A stretch of 64,000 nucleotides of DNA. Source: Ruminococcus sp. GTDB taxonomy: Bacteria; Bacillota; Clostridia; Oscillospirales; Ruminococcaceae. The stretch covers positions 124,001-188,000 of the forward strand of contig JAFYUM010000006.1 in NCBI GenBank assembly GCA_017558505.1, in the 5' to 3' direction. A program made the translations under genes and the position numbers. Numbering within the stretch: the stretch's first letter is position 1; every line of letters starts with the position of its first letter. Of the stretch, positions 52,676 through 62,099 are shown in pieces. The notes under the pieces are model-generated. The model was not told the origin of the DNA and searched no databases. It saw only the letters and a list, made by a program, of their open reading frames with translations.

Positions 52676-52963
52676 TCAGTTGCCGTAACCTCTGAAAATT
52701 TCCCTCATGTCCTGGTTGCTTTTGTTCTTTTTTTCAGAAAGTCCCTTATAAACGGCTCTTTCGTGTTTTTCCAGAGTGTCAATGATTTCCTTCATATCGG
52801 TATATTCCGTATAAAGCAGTTGTATACGGCGGTTCAGATTAAGTTCTTTTATTGTATTCTCGTCATTTTTTCTGCGGAGAGTATTTCTCTGCAACAGCAG
52901 TTCCCCTATACGATCCTTTGCCATATCGCAGCTGATTTTATAGTTTCTGATAAGCTCCTTCAT
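52676..52963 (-). CDS. small coiled-coil protein next to a sigma-like gene
   Basis: 95 residues, all helical and highly charged (ELLLQRNTLRRKNDENTIKEL; MKEIIDTLEKHERAVYKGLS). It starts behind AAAGGGG and heads the operon. HERAVYKGLSE just before the end looks like the linker that precedes region 4 in one-chain homologues, so this gene and the next may be two halves of a split regulator (inference). Its promoter carries a long operator-like palindrome. Confidence 0.65.
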   Translation of the reverse strand: MKELIRNYKISCDMAKDRIGELLLQRNTLRRKNDENTIKELNLNRRIQLLYTEYTDMKEIIDTLEKHERAVYKGLSEKKNKSNQDMREIFRGYGN

Positions 52964-52991
52964 AAATAACCCCTTTCGTTTGATTGTGTAT

Positions 52992-53035
52992 TTTTATTCT
53001 ACTAATATTGTAGAATAAAAATCAACGAAAGTCAA
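52992..53035 (-). promoter_or_regulatory. promoter with an 11-base inverted-repeat operator
   Basis: Minus strand: TTGACT (53035-53030), 17 bases, TACAAT (53012-53007). A perfect inverted repeat, TTTTATTCTAC (52992-53002) and GTAGAATAAAA (53010-53020) with a 7-base spacer, is centred on the -10. A repressor bound there would block initiation. Confidence 0.75.
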
Positions 53036-53119
53036 TAGAAAAAATGTGGTTTGTATATATGCACAAAAAGCGATAAAGATATTTGTGATAAGTGCTGAAA
53101 ATATGCGGATTAAAATTTC

Positions 53120-53138
53120 GGGCGGATAATATCCGCCC
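53120..53138 (-). terminator. terminator of the DUF5696/ABC operon
   Basis: GGGCGGAT (53120-53127), short loop, ATCCGCCC (53131-53138), followed on the minus strand by GAAATTTTAATCC. Confidence 0.65.
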
Positions 53139-53150
53139 CGTAAAATGAGT

Positions 53151-54107
53151 CTATCCCACAATTCCTGAGCGTTCGATGCCTTCAATAAAATGCTTTTGCA
53201 GGCATACATAAAGTATCAGTAATGGTGTAATGGAAATCAGACAGCCCGCTTCCTTCCAGACAATCTGCTCACGGGGAGATATTTCCGCTGAAATCGTACC
53301 AAAAAGTTTTTGCTTCAGCTCCGTATCAAGATTTCGCAACATAAGGGATATTGTCCGTGTATCGGTGAAAAATGTTGCACTTACGTAATAATCGTTCCAG
53401 TACCATACCACCGAAAAAAGAAAAACAGTCAGAAATGCCGCAGAAGCGTTGGGCACCATAACCTGCACGAATGTCCTGAAAGCACCGCATCCGTCAATAT
53501 AGGCGGCATCTTCGATTTCCTTCGGAAGCCCCTTGAAGAACTGACGGAAAATAAGTATCATAAGCCCTGCACGTATGCCATTTGCTGTTATGGCAGGGAG
53601 ATACATGGTCAGAGCCGTATCAATGAGATTGACTGTAAAACCTCCTATGCCGAAGTTGCGGAACTGGGAATACAGCGGCAGAGCGATAACCTGCGGTGGT
53701 ACAAGTATCATCATTATAACGATACCGAAAAGAAGCTTCTGTCCCTTGAATTTAAATCTTGCAAAGCCGTAGCCTGTGACAGCACAGGAAATAACCTGCA
53801 TTAATGAAGAGCCTACGTTGAGAAACAACGTAGTGAAAAGCGTCTGCGGAAATCCCATAGCGTCGAGAGTTTCCTTCATCACATCAAGGGTAAAATGACG
53901 TGGAATCCACATAACCGTGGGATCGTTCATATCGCCTCTTTCACGGAATGCACAGCTTATCATATAGATAAGGGGGTACAGAATTACAAAGCCCAGTCCG
54001 AAAAGTATGATAAAGCGAAAAATCGGGAAAACAGCTTTAGCAGCCTTTTTTCGCCTCAAATAGCCGATTTCTTCCCTTGAAAGCCCTTTTGCGGATTTTT
54101 CTTCCAT
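53151..54107 (-). CDS. carbohydrate ABC permease, MalG type (distal pair)
   Basis: 318 residues, six membrane helices. The cytoplasmic EAA loop is EIEDAAYIDGCGAFRTFVQVMVPNA in outline, the site that docks the ATPase. The N-terminal cytoplasmic part is Lys/Arg-rich (YLRRKKAAKAVF). CUT1-type permeases of this kind import oligosaccharides. Last gene of the operon, 11 bases after its partner. An ATPase gene is not in the window, so a shared MsmK-like ATPase is likely. Confidence 0.9.
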   Translation of the reverse strand: MEEKSAKGLSREEIGYLRRKKAAKAVFPIFRFIILFGLGFVILYPLIYMISCAFRERGDMNDPTVMWIPRHFTLDVMKETLDAMGFPQTLFTTLFLNVGSSLMQVISCAVTGYGFARFKFKGQKLLFGIVIMMILVPPQVIALPLYSQFRNFGIGGFTVNLIDTALTMYLPAITANGIRAGLMILIFRQFFKGLPKEIEDAAYIDGCGAFRTFVQVMVPNASAAFLTVFLFSVVWYWNDYYVSATFFTDTRTISLMLRNLDTELKQKLFGTISAEISPREQIVWKEAGCLISITPLLILYVCLQKHFIEGIERSGIVG

Positions 54108-54118
54108 TTCTGCACCTC

Positions 54119-55045
54119 CTATTCTGTTTCGTAGTAAATCATTTTATTTGCAGCAAAGGTCACAATGCCGATTGCTGTGAGTATAATCCCGAAGTAAAGC
54201 CATGCCATAGCGGATATATTGCCGAACTGCCAGTCGTCACGGAGGGCAAGAATACGCTTCATAACGGGATTTGTAGGGTTTGTGAATGAATCAATGACGG
54301 TGAAGATGAAATTCACCAGTATAAACGGGCTTACGTAAGGGAAAGTGATTTTCCAGAAATATTCCCATGCCGTAGCACCCTCCAGCTGTGCCGCTTCACG
54401 GGCGGAGGAGGGGATAGTCTGTAATGCTGCAAGGAAAAGGAGTATCTGTACACCGCTTGCCCAGACAATGCTGAAAATATTATCGGAAACAGCTGAAATC
54501 ATAGCCTCCATATTGTCGCTTAAACCGTATATTCCCAGAAATTGAAGCAGTTCCCCCACCATATTCGTGGAAAACATAGTTGAAAACTGCGCTGCCTCTG
54601 TGTTGCCTGTTGACTTTATATCGCCGCTTATAACGGCATATACAGGGCCCGTTGCAATAATTACGGGGAGGAAGAAAACGGCTCTTGCAAAAGTTCTGCC
54701 CTTGAATTTCTGATTGAGAATAACTGCAATAAACAGGGAGAAAATCACTATAAGCGGAGTTTTCCACAGAGTTTCAAGAAGGGTTTGTTTAAGACAGTCG
54801 GTATACTTAGGGTCAACCATAAGGGAGTGCTCAAAATTGTTCAGTCCTACCCATTTCAGGTTGGTATTTCCTGTGTCAATGGTTACATCGCAGAAAGACC
54901 ATATAAAAGATGTGAGCAGTGGAACGAGGAAAAAGCTGATAGTTCCCACAAGCCATATGCTTATGAAGCCGTAACCGTAGAGAGCCTTCCGCTTTTCATA
55001 GGAAAGTCGGGGAGGTTTGTTTCTGTTGTTTTTTTTGCTCATCAT
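54119..55045 (-). CDS. carbohydrate ABC permease, MalF type (distal pair)
   Basis: 308 residues, six membrane helices. The N-terminus is basic (NRNKPPRLSYEKRKALYGYGF), and the EAA loop is SSAREAAQLEGATAWEYFWKI, followed by TFPYVSPF. It pairs with the MalG-type gene immediately downstream. Its start overlaps the stop of the DUF5696 gene by one base, so it is tightly coupled to it. Confidence 0.9.
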   Translation of the reverse strand: MMSKKNNRNKPPRLSYEKRKALYGYGFISIWLVGTISFFLVPLLTSFIWSFCDVTIDTGNTNLKWVGLNNFEHSLMVDPKYTDCLKQTLLETLWKTPLIVIFSLFIAVILNQKFKGRTFARAVFFLPVIIATGPVYAVISGDIKSTGNTEAAQFSTMFSTNMVGELLQFLGIYGLSDNMEAMISAVSDNIFSIVWASGVQILLFLAALQTIPSSAREAAQLEGATAWEYFWKITFPYVSPFILVNFIFTVIDSFTNPTNPVMKRILALRDDWQFGNISAMAWLYFGIILTAIGIVTFAANKMIYYETE

Positions 55046-57849
55046 TAGAAATAACCTCCTTTTCCGATTTTGTCGAGGTCAATCGTCTGATCGTCAAAGG
55101 CTATGGTGTTCTCTGAAAAATCGGCTTTTACCACAGTACCCCCTGAATATGTGACGGTGATATTGCCACTGTTGTCGATTTCATAACCTGTTATACTATC
55201 CTCTGCGATTTTTTCATACAATGGCTTTAAAAGTCTGTATTCAGCCGCCGCAGAGAGTATATGGTTGTCATAATTTGCGTAGAAATATATGTCAAATTCA
55301 GTATCTTTAAGCTCACTTGCATCTTCATACAGCATATCGTAGTTGAGATAGCTGCCCGTAGCCGCTGCCGTAAGCAGCAGTCTGTTATGGTCAGAAGTAC
55401 CGTTTATAGCTGTTGAGGAATAGGGCACAAGTCCGTGAAGCACCATCTGGTAAAACGGTATATCCTCGTTGAAAATATCAAAGCGGCTTGAAGTTAGTGG
55501 AACGTTCATAATATGGTCTGCGTAGGGGATAGCGTAGGCATTTGCTGTATCTGCAAGAATGCCGTTTTCAAGCTTATCTGTCAGTAGTTTATAACTCTCC
55601 ACCGCAAGCTTTTTAGCGTCGGCACGGGATATTTCACGTTTGCCATAGTCACCGTAAAGCGATGATGTGAGATTGCCGACGGATACTCCCGATATGCCTG
55701 CATTGTAGTAATTTTCTGCAATATCGCCGAAAACATCGCTGTAGTAGTATGGTGAAAGCAGGGACATATTTTCCTTGAAGCCATCGGGGATATTATAGGC
55801 ACGGTCATAGCTTACAATGCGTGAATATGAGCCTGAAATGCGTATACAGGTGTTGTTTATTGAATTATAACCGTTTCCTGAGTAGAAATCACGGTTGTCG
55901 GAAACGGGATAAAGGTCAAACCTGTTGTCTGCCATAAAAGTGGATAATGCCGAAAATCCACCATTTCCGCCCAATGAGGCCGCAGGAGAAGCGGAAGTAT
56001 CAATCTTGTTCTCAATGCCGTCGTCCGTCCAGTTCTTATAGCTTGCAACGATATTTTCAACGCCGCTTTCAGCTAAATCGTTGAGAATCTCCTTGCCCTG
56101 CTCAAAGCTTGTAAAGGTGGTTTTCGTAGTCACAGGAATACCGAGAACAGGCTTTTTCTTCTGTGCTCCGCCGTAAAGTGATATATACAAGGGTGGGAGA
56201 GAGGTTGTCTTTTTTTTCAGTTCTGTGTTTTCAACGAGATACTGGCGATATCTTGCAGCAACATCCGTATAATCGGCATTTTCGGTTGATATTGGATAGT
56301 AGAGAATTTCAATGTCCTCTGTTTTTATGTCTCCCGTTTCAAACACGGTGAATTTGTCGTTACTGCCCGACATATAGAAGGTATCCGTTCCACGGAGGGT
56401 AAAATCAAAGCCGCAGAGGTTATAACTGCTGTTGGACTGCTCCGACACACCGACGGAGAGAGTTGCACTTGTATCGCCTTTTTCTGCAATAACGAGCATG
56501 GCGTTATCCTCTTTCACAATGCCGTACATGGGGAGGTAAATCTGCTCTGTGACAGCACCCTTGTGAGTAGGGACAGCGGTAATATCATTGCCGTAGACCG
56601 GCTGTGAATATGCGTCTGTTTCCATGGTTTTTTTGTTGTTGAAGCGTACAAGAGCTCCACAGCCGTCGGGGATAATAAAATATCCATTTTCCGTTATATC
56701 AGCTGCCCCGAAACCGTTCATTATATTCATTTCAGTAATGATATTTTCATTGTCGGGCTCTTTTATATCGCTGATTTTAAGCCTTGCACGGATATGGTCA
56801 TTTTCGAGGATATACTCTACAGGGACTTCAAATCCCTTTTCATAGTTGTAGGTAATACGCACGCCGCCTTTGATATCTTTTACGGATATTTCGCAGTCTT
56901 CTGTTGCTGAACGGAGTGTGGAGGTTGAATGCTTTGAGGGGGTACCATAGGTCAATTTATTGGCGGAACGAAGCTCGTTTATAAGTAGGGGAGTTGCATT
57001 TTTATCCCGTGAGGCACCCAGAGGTGCAGACCACCATATATAGCCTGTTTTCTTGTTTTCCACAGCTATATTTCCAAGGCGGTCATCAATGAGAAGTCGG
57101 AAATCTTCGTTTTCAGCACATACCCTTGAAACAGCAATAACCTGCTTGCAGTCAATGGAAAGCCACGCAAAGCCTTTTTTATCAGCGGTATAGAATACGA
57201 TTTTTCCGTCCTCGCTGCCGCTTTTTTTATAGGTAAAACGAATATTTTTGTAATCTCCGTCCATAAGTTCAAGAGTTTCACCGTCAAGGGAGCTGAAAAG
57301 GAACGGATTATCAATTGTTGAGATAACCTGACGGATATTCAGCGGCTTGTTTGTTTCGTCATTTATATAGAGGAGATAACGTCCGCCGCCGCTGAGGTAT
57401 ACCTTGCCTGTATCGCATTTCTGACCTTTTTCAAAGTCAGCAAGGACTTTTTCGGTATTTTTATCAACGGCCACGAAGTCCCCAAGCTTTTTTATATCGG
57501 CAATTTTATCTGCAAGCTTTTCCTGTGAAGGTGTATAATCGGACTTTTTAGCAGGTTTTCCACCGTGCTTTTCCCATATTATGTCGTCAATATCCTTATC
57601 TCTGTAATAGATGTCAATTCCCTCAACAGTACCAATTTTTTTCAGATATTCCGTAATATCGGCATAGGAAACGTCAACCTTTTCAACGCTTTCTGCAAGT
57701 TTTGCGGAAACGGTGGTTTTTTCTTCTGTCTGCTCCTCCACAGAATTGTCAGGAGCAGGAAAATCCTCATCGGCAAAGGAATTGCCAGATACAGCGGCAG
57801 TTGATACCGCAAGCAGACAGAGGAGGAATATTTTCAGTTTTTTCTTCAT
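55045..57849 (-). CDS. DUF5696 secreted protein, possible glycosidase-like
   Basis: 934 residues with an N-terminal signal peptide (KIFLLCLLAVSTAAVSGNSFA) and an acidic linker. The first half is beta-rich and includes DDRLGNIAVENKKTGYIWWSAP and GYFIIPDGCGALVRFNN. From about residue 570 the pattern of strands and helices (PLYISLYGGAQKK, GVENIVASYKNWTDDGI, FDLYPVSDNRDFY, AGISGVSVGNLTSSLYGDYG) suggests a TIM-barrel, as in glycoside hydrolases, but I cannot identify catalytic residues. I recall this as DUF5696. In Firmicutes such genes sit beside CUT1 permeases, as here, which implies handling of an imported carbohydrate. Confidence 0.82.
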   Translation of the reverse strand: MKKKLKIFLLCLLAVSTAAVSGNSFADEDFPAPDNSVEEQTEEKTTVSAKLAESVEKVDVSYADITEYLKKIGTVEGIDIYYRDKDIDDIIWEKHGGKPAKKSDYTPSQEKLADKIADIKKLGDFVAVDKNTEKVLADFEKGQKCDTGKVYLSGGGRYLLYINDETNKPLNIRQVISTIDNPFLFSSLDGETLELMDGDYKNIRFTYKKSGSEDGKIVFYTADKKGFAWLSIDCKQVIAVSRVCAENEDFRLLIDDRLGNIAVENKKTGYIWWSAPLGASRDKNATPLLINELRSANKLTYGTPSKHSTSTLRSATEDCEISVKDIKGGVRITYNYEKGFEVPVEYILENDHIRARLKISDIKEPDNENIITEMNIMNGFGAADITENGYFIIPDGCGALVRFNNKKTMETDAYSQPVYGNDITAVPTHKGAVTEQIYLPMYGIVKEDNAMLVIAEKGDTSATLSVGVSEQSNSSYNLCGFDFTLRGTDTFYMSGSNDKFTVFETGDIKTEDIEILYYPISTENADYTDVAARYRQYLVENTELKKKTTSLPPLYISLYGGAQKKKPVLGIPVTTKTTFTSFEQGKEILNDLAESGVENIVASYKNWTDDGIENKIDTSASPAASLGGNGGFSALSTFMADNRFDLYPVSDNRDFYSGNGYNSINNTCIRISGSYSRIVSYDRAYNIPDGFKENMSLLSPYYYSDVFGDIAENYYNAGISGVSVGNLTSSLYGDYGKREISRADAKKLAVESYKLLTDKLENGILADTANAYAIPYADHIMNVPLTSSRFDIFNEDIPFYQMVLHGLVPYSSTAINGTSDHNRLLLTAAATGSYLNYDMLYEDASELKDTEFDIYFYANYDNHILSAAAEYRLLKPLYEKIAEDSITGYEIDNSGNITVTYSGGTVVKADFSENTIAFDDQTIDLDKIGKGGYF

Positions 57850-57862
57850 AATCCGTCCCCTT

Positions 57863-58492
57863 TCAATTTTTTATCCTGTATGAGATTTCCATAAACAGGG
57901 TTGAGAAAAATATAACTACCTGCTGAATAAGGAATAGGAGGAGTATGAGCAGAAATAGCATTATAAGCATTGCGGCAATAGTGAGAATTATGGCGAAAAC
58001 TGTTTTTAAAGCTGAATACTGATGAACTGAACGTATGGCGGAAAAGAGAAGTATTGCCGTCCAGCCTGTGCCGACAATTGCAATAATGGTCAGAAAAATA
58101 TTCTCGTCACGTATGAGAAAATGAGAGAGAAGTGTACTTATAAACAGCTGTGCAACGTATGGAACAAGGGCGTAGGAACTGTATATACAGATATTTTTCA
58201 TAGTTCCCTCGCCGTCAAGGAGTGTGCATACAGCCCAGTTGCCTACCGTCCATGCTCCGAACAGAACAAAGCTTCTGATGAAATAGGGTACAATGTTGAA
58301 TATTTTATCATAGGGGACATAGTGGTTGAAGCCGTAAAGACGTTCGCTTGCAATAGTTGCAAGGAACAGCATAAACACTATGAAAAAGGCTGTTTTAAGT
58401 GAGCCTGATTTTTTCCAGCGCATATCCTCAAAGCCCTCTACAGGGTGAGTTATAGCGTGAATTACCCATTGTACAGGGGTGAGTTCCCACAT
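57863..58492 (-). CDS. Yip1-family membrane protein
   Basis: 209 residues with about five membrane helices; the N-terminal HPVEGFEDMRWKKSGSL and the middle WAVCTLLDGEGTMKNICIYSSYALVPY fit the Yip1 domain. The family occurs in bacteria without a settled function. It lies 3 bases after the NHL gene and 13 bases before the DUF5696 gene, so it is certainly part of this operon. Confidence 0.85.
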   Translation of the reverse strand: MWELTPVQWVIHAITHPVEGFEDMRWKKSGSLKTAFFIVFMLFLATIASERLYGFNHYVPYDKIFNIVPYFIRSFVLFGAWTVGNWAVCTLLDGEGTMKNICIYSSYALVPYVAQLFISTLLSHFLIRDENIFLTIIAIVGTGWTAILLFSAIRSVHQYSALKTVFAIILTIAAMLIMLFLLILLLFLIQQVVIFFSTLFMEISYRIKN

Positions 58493-58495
58493 ACA

Positions 58496-60007
58496 TTATA
58501 CCTCCTTTTCTTCAGATTTCTCCTTTTTCCTTTCGGCGGCAAGGGCAGCCTTTTTGTCTTTGCGGATTTTCAGCGAGCCTGCAATGGCAATTGAGCCGAA
58601 GATAACCGCAAGGAGCAGGGGTTCAAAATTGCTTTTTATAAAGTCCATACGATAGCCCTCAAAGGCTTTATCGTAAATTTTTCCTGCGTCTGCAAGTTCA
58701 GCGTATTTCATGGCTTCTTTATAGTCGCCGGAACGGAGTTTTGCAGCGGCTACACCGAGATATGCACGGTTGTATGTGCCATCGTATTTCAGCACCTCCA
58801 GCCATGGGAGAAGGGCTTCCTCGTAGTATCCCTCATTGTGAAGGGTTGAGGCCTTGTGGACAGCCTTTCCGAAATCCGTTTCCTTGAAGATAGTGACTGT
58901 ATTTTTCATTGTATCGGTGACATAAAGCCTGTCACCGCAGGATTCAAGAGCAGCCGCCTGCCTGAATCCGCCCACCTGACTTGCATTTGTACCCGCGATG
59001 AACAGCAGATTGCAGTCCTCATCGTACTGGAAAATACGACCCATTGTAAGGTCGAGACAGTTGATATTCCCGTCCTCTGCGATGTCGATATCCACAATTG
59101 CCGAAGCAAGTACCCTGTTTTGTGATGTGTCGTACATAGGAGAATAATCCCCGAAAATGTTTTCGTTATCGGCGAATATATTTTTACCTGCGGAGTTGAG
59201 TTTTTTTACTGTGTCGGTAGTCTGTGTAGAAGATGAAGTACAGGTATAAATAAAATCACCCTCAATGTCAAAGCTTGTAATGCCCGACGGTACATTTCTT
59301 GTACGTCTTGCACGCTTTTCCTCGGACATAAAAATTCCGGAAACATAGTTGCTTATGATTTCAGCGGTAGGCTGAACACGGTTTGCACCGTAAAATCCTG
59401 TAAATTCACCATCGGGGGAGAACATAGCTGCACCTGTAGTTATATTGTTCAGCACCACATATATATTCCCTGCCTTGTCGGCTATAATACGCTGTGGGTT
59501 GAATGTACGCTGTCCACCGTATATTTCTGAATCGGGTTTTGTGATTTCCATTTTTACATTGCCCGAAAGGCTACATACAAGCACACGGGAATTATCAGTA
59601 TCGGCAATGTACATAAGCTGATTTTCAGCGGATATGAATATTCCTGAGGGTTTTTTCAGCGTGGTTTTCGTGCCGTCCGGCATTGTAAAGCTGCCATAAG
59701 TTTTTACGGCTTCGGTAAAATCGCTGTTTACTGCGATGATGCGGTTGTTTCCTGTGTCGGTTATATAGAAATTTCCGTCAAAGGCACAGAATATATCCGA
59801 GGGCATATTCATAGCGCCTATGCCTAAATCGTATCCCGATACGGCACGTTCAGCGGTATAGCCTGCCTGTGAGGGAACAGGTTCGCCCCAGCGGTCATAG
59901 TTGTATACATCGTAGGGCTCTTTTGCGGATGTTGCAAAAGCTGTGGAATATCCGCATAAAATCAATGACAGAAAAGCTGTGACAGCTCTTTTGGAATGTT
60001 TCTTCAT
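58496..60007 (-). CDS. membrane-anchored NHL-repeat protein with TPR-like segment
   Basis: 503 residues from the ATG at 60007; GAGG lies 8 bases upstream, and the GTG three codons earlier overlaps it. Signal peptide about 1-28. Repeated NHL/six-bladed propeller motifs: MPSDIFCAFDGNFYITDTGNNRIIAVN, then LKKPSGIFISAENQLMYIADTDNSRVLV in outline, then GDRLYVTDTMKNTVTIF. Residues about 395-460 look like TPR helices (ALLPWLEVLKYDGTYNRAYLG). A C-terminal membrane helix (LLLAVIFGSIAIAG) and a basic tail anchor it. Likely a surface sensor or binding scaffold (inference). Confidence 0.82.
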   Translation of the reverse strand: MKKHSKRAVTAFLSLILCGYSTAFATSAKEPYDVYNYDRWGEPVPSQAGYTAERAVSGYDLGIGAMNMPSDIFCAFDGNFYITDTGNNRIIAVNSDFTEAVKTYGSFTMPDGTKTTLKKPSGIFISAENQLMYIADTDNSRVLVCSLSGNVKMEITKPDSEIYGGQRTFNPQRIIADKAGNIYVVLNNITTGAAMFSPDGEFTGFYGANRVQPTAEIISNYVSGIFMSEEKRARRTRNVPSGITSFDIEGDFIYTCTSSSTQTTDTVKKLNSAGKNIFADNENIFGDYSPMYDTSQNRVLASAIVDIDIAEDGNINCLDLTMGRIFQYDEDCNLLFIAGTNASQVGGFRQAAALESCGDRLYVTDTMKNTVTIFKETDFGKAVHKASTLHNEGYYEEALLPWLEVLKYDGTYNRAYLGVAAAKLRSGDYKEAMKYAELADAGKIYDKAFEGYRMDFIKSNFEPLLLAVIFGSIAIAGSLKIRKDKKAALAAERKKEKSEEKEV

Positions 60008-60017
60008 AGCCGCCACC

Positions 60018-60890
60018 TCAATCCTTTATACCCGAATGAGCCATAGTTTCGATAACCTGCCGCTGTGCAAGCATAAACACGATAACAGGGGGAATAAGCA
60101 TAAATACAGCCGCCGCCATAGCAACTCCTGCACGGGCAAGTCCCGAAGCCGCTGCCTGCGTCACAACAGTGGGGAGGGTTTTATACTGCTCCTGAAATAC
60201 AACGGAGCCTGCCTGTATATTCCATGCACCCTGAAAAGCGAAGATAATAAGCGTCATAAGAGCAGGTTTCTGATTTGGCATGACAATCTGCCAGCATATG
60301 CGGAAAAGTCCTGCACCGTCTACCTTTGCAGCTTCAATCATGGAGTCGGGAATTTGACTTATTGATTGACGCATAAGAAAAAGTCCCATAGGTGATGCGA
60401 CAGCAGGGAAAATAAGTGCAAGTGGAGTGTCGATTATTCCCATTTTAGACATAACTATATACTGCATTATATAAATAACATTACTCTGATAGAGCAGGGC
60501 GATAACTATAATACTGTTTATGAGCTTACTGCCGGGAAATCTGCATTTAGCAAGGACAAAAGCCGCCATTGAAGCGGAAAAGCACTGTAAAACAGTAACG
60601 GTGGCCGTAACTGCAACAGAGTTGAAAACGTATCTTGAAAAGGGTACACGATTGCTTTTCATCACATCGAACATATCCTTGAAATTATCAAGGGTGGGGC
60701 GAAGCGTGTAAAGCTTCGGCGGAAATATGAAAAGTTCCTCCACGGGTTTAAGTGACATTACTATAGTGAGATATATAGGCAGAAGCATGAAAAGTCCTGT
60801 AATAAGAAGTACAGTAAATACAGCCACTGTGCCGCCGTGTTTTTTTCCTGCCTGACGGCTTGTGCCTTTTAATTTATTCGTGTTTTTCAT
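60018..60890 (-). CDS. carbohydrate ABC permease, MalG type (proximal pair)
   Basis: 290 residues, six membrane helices. The EAA loop is DSMIEAAKVDGAGLFRICWQ, and the C-terminus ends in VIETMAHSGIKD, typical of the MalG branch. It lies 10 bases before the NHL gene. Its partner is upstream, separated by a palindromic repeat inserted in the 116-base spacer. Confidence 0.92.
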   Translation of the reverse strand: MKNTNKLKGTSRQAGKKHGGTVAVFTVLLITGLFMLLPIYLTIVMSLKPVEELFIFPPKLYTLRPTLDNFKDMFDVMKSNRVPFSRYVFNSVAVTATVTVLQCFSASMAAFVLAKCRFPGSKLINSIIVIALLYQSNVIYIMQYIVMSKMGIIDTPLALIFPAVASPMGLFLMRQSISQIPDSMIEAAKVDGAGLFRICWQIVMPNQKPALMTLIIFAFQGAWNIQAGSVVFQEQYKTLPTVVTQAAASGLARAGVAMAAAVFMLIPPVIVFMLAQRQVIETMAHSGIKD

Positions 60891-60919
60891 GCTTCCACCA
60901 CCTTTCGTCAGAGTATAAA

Positions 60920-60993
60920 TGTAGGGGACAGCGCCTACGACGTCCCGTAAATATAAATTTGCAGTCGGGGCGTCGAAGGAGCCGCCCCCTACA
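60920..60993. repeat. REP-like palindrome inside the operon
   Basis: The left arm, TGTAGGGGACAGCGCCTACG onward, is complementary at about 22 of 27 positions to the right arm that ends GCCGCCCCCTACA, with an AT-rich loop (GTAAATATAAATTT). Ends are TGTAGGGG and CCCCTACA. It resembles repetitive extragenic palindromes and could form a strong mRNA hairpin between two co-transcribed permease genes. Confidence 0.65.
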
Positions 60994-61006
60994 GAAAAAT
61001 TATGAA

Positions 61007-61948
61007 TTAATCATCATTGCTGCCAAGTACCTTGCTTATGACCTTGTTGCATATAAACATCGCTATAAAGAGAATCATGCAGATTGCCGAAGCATAGCCC
61101 ATTTCAAAGCGTACCCAGCCATAGTCGTGAGCATGAGTCATAATCGTATGTGCCTTGTAGTCCGTACTTGGAAATCCCACAAGATTCTGTGCCACCGTGC
61201 CTGCGGTAAATGAGCCTACAATCTGCATAACGGCTGCAAAGAGCAGCTGAGGCTTCATTGAGGGGATAACAATATATATAAGCTCTTGCCATTTTGTCCG
61301 TATACCTTCAATTGCTCCTGCCTCATACAGGGTTTTGTCGATATTCTGAAAGCCTGCACGGAGGGCAAGAAAGCCCGCTCCGAGGGAAATCCACAGCTGA
61401 ACGACAATACATACACCAAGTATATAACGTGAGTCCGTAAGCCATTGTACGGGGGCGTTGAGGATACCCAGATTTATGAGGAAAGAGTTGAGATAGCCGT
61501 TTATATCGCCGCTGAAAATAAGCTGCCAGACGGTGTAAACGCTTGCCATTGAGGGAATATAGAAAATAAGGGTGAAAATGGTTTTAAGCTTTGAGGGCAG
61601 GCTGTTTATAAGCCATGCGAGAAGAAAGCACAGCACATAGCTGACAGGCCCTGTAAACAGGGCGAAAATCAGTGTAACCCGAATTGACTGAATGAACACC
61701 TTATCCGACAGGAAAAGGGCGGTATAGTTGGAAAGTCCCACAAATTCGGGCGCCTGTGCCATGTTGAAATCCGTAAATCCCATAGGCAGGGACATAAGTA
61801 CGGGGATTACCGTAAACAGGATAAAAAATATCATAAACGGGGCAATCATGGCATAGCAGGCTTTATTCTGCTTTACAGATTTCCATATTGCCGCACGTTC
61901 TTCTTTTTTAGTGCGTTTGCCGATTTCCTCGGCGGTCATTTGTGCCAT
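61007..61948 (-). CDS. carbohydrate ABC permease, MalF type (proximal pair)
   Basis: 313 residues, six membrane helices. A cytoplasmic start rich in Lys/Arg/Glu (RTKKEERAAIWKSVKQNK) precedes the first helix. The EAA loop is KTLYEAGAIEGIRTKWQELI. PLFND-type residues are replaced by GFTDFNMAQAPEFVGLSNY in the early loop. Pairs with the MalG-type gene downstream; the solute-binding gene lies upstream. Both permease pairs are complete and distinct, so the operon may build two transporters. Confidence 0.92.
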   Translation of the reverse strand: MAQMTAEEIGKRTKKEERAAIWKSVKQNKACYAMIAPFMIFFILFTVIPVLMSLPMGFTDFNMAQAPEFVGLSNYTALFLSDKVFIQSIRVTLIFALFTGPVSYVLCFLLAWLINSLPSKLKTIFTLIFYIPSMASVYTVWQLIFSGDINGYLNSFLINLGILNAPVQWLTDSRYILGVCIVVQLWISLGAGFLALRAGFQNIDKTLYEAGAIEGIRTKWQELIYIVIPSMKPQLLFAAVMQIVGSFTAGTVAQNLVGFPSTDYKAHTIMTHAHDYGWVRFEMGYASAICMILFIAMFICNKVISKVLGSNDD

Positions 61949-62024
61949 TCTGCCACCACCTTTTTAATTAAGAATTAATGCGTAATTCGTAATTGTTTTT
62001 TTAGCCGTTAGCCTTCAGCTTTTT

Positions 62025-62050
62025 TGTAGGGGCTGCCTTTGGCAGTCCGC
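62025..62050. repeat. short REP-like hairpin
   Basis: TGTAGGGGCTGCC, TTT loop, GGCAGTCC: eight pairs with one G-U. It shares the TGTAGGGG start with the element at 60920. It lies in the spacer between the solute-binding gene and the first permease gene, after a tract of AATTA-rich sequence. Confidence 0.5.
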
Positions 62051-62099
62051 AATTTAAAGCAATATAGCCGATTTTTTGCAAAAGCGGATTTCAATCCTG

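Noticed and set aside
52366..52963. Prophage or integrative element
   Set aside because: Only two small phage-like regulators are present. There is no integrase, attachment site or structural gene, and housekeeping genes lie on both sides.
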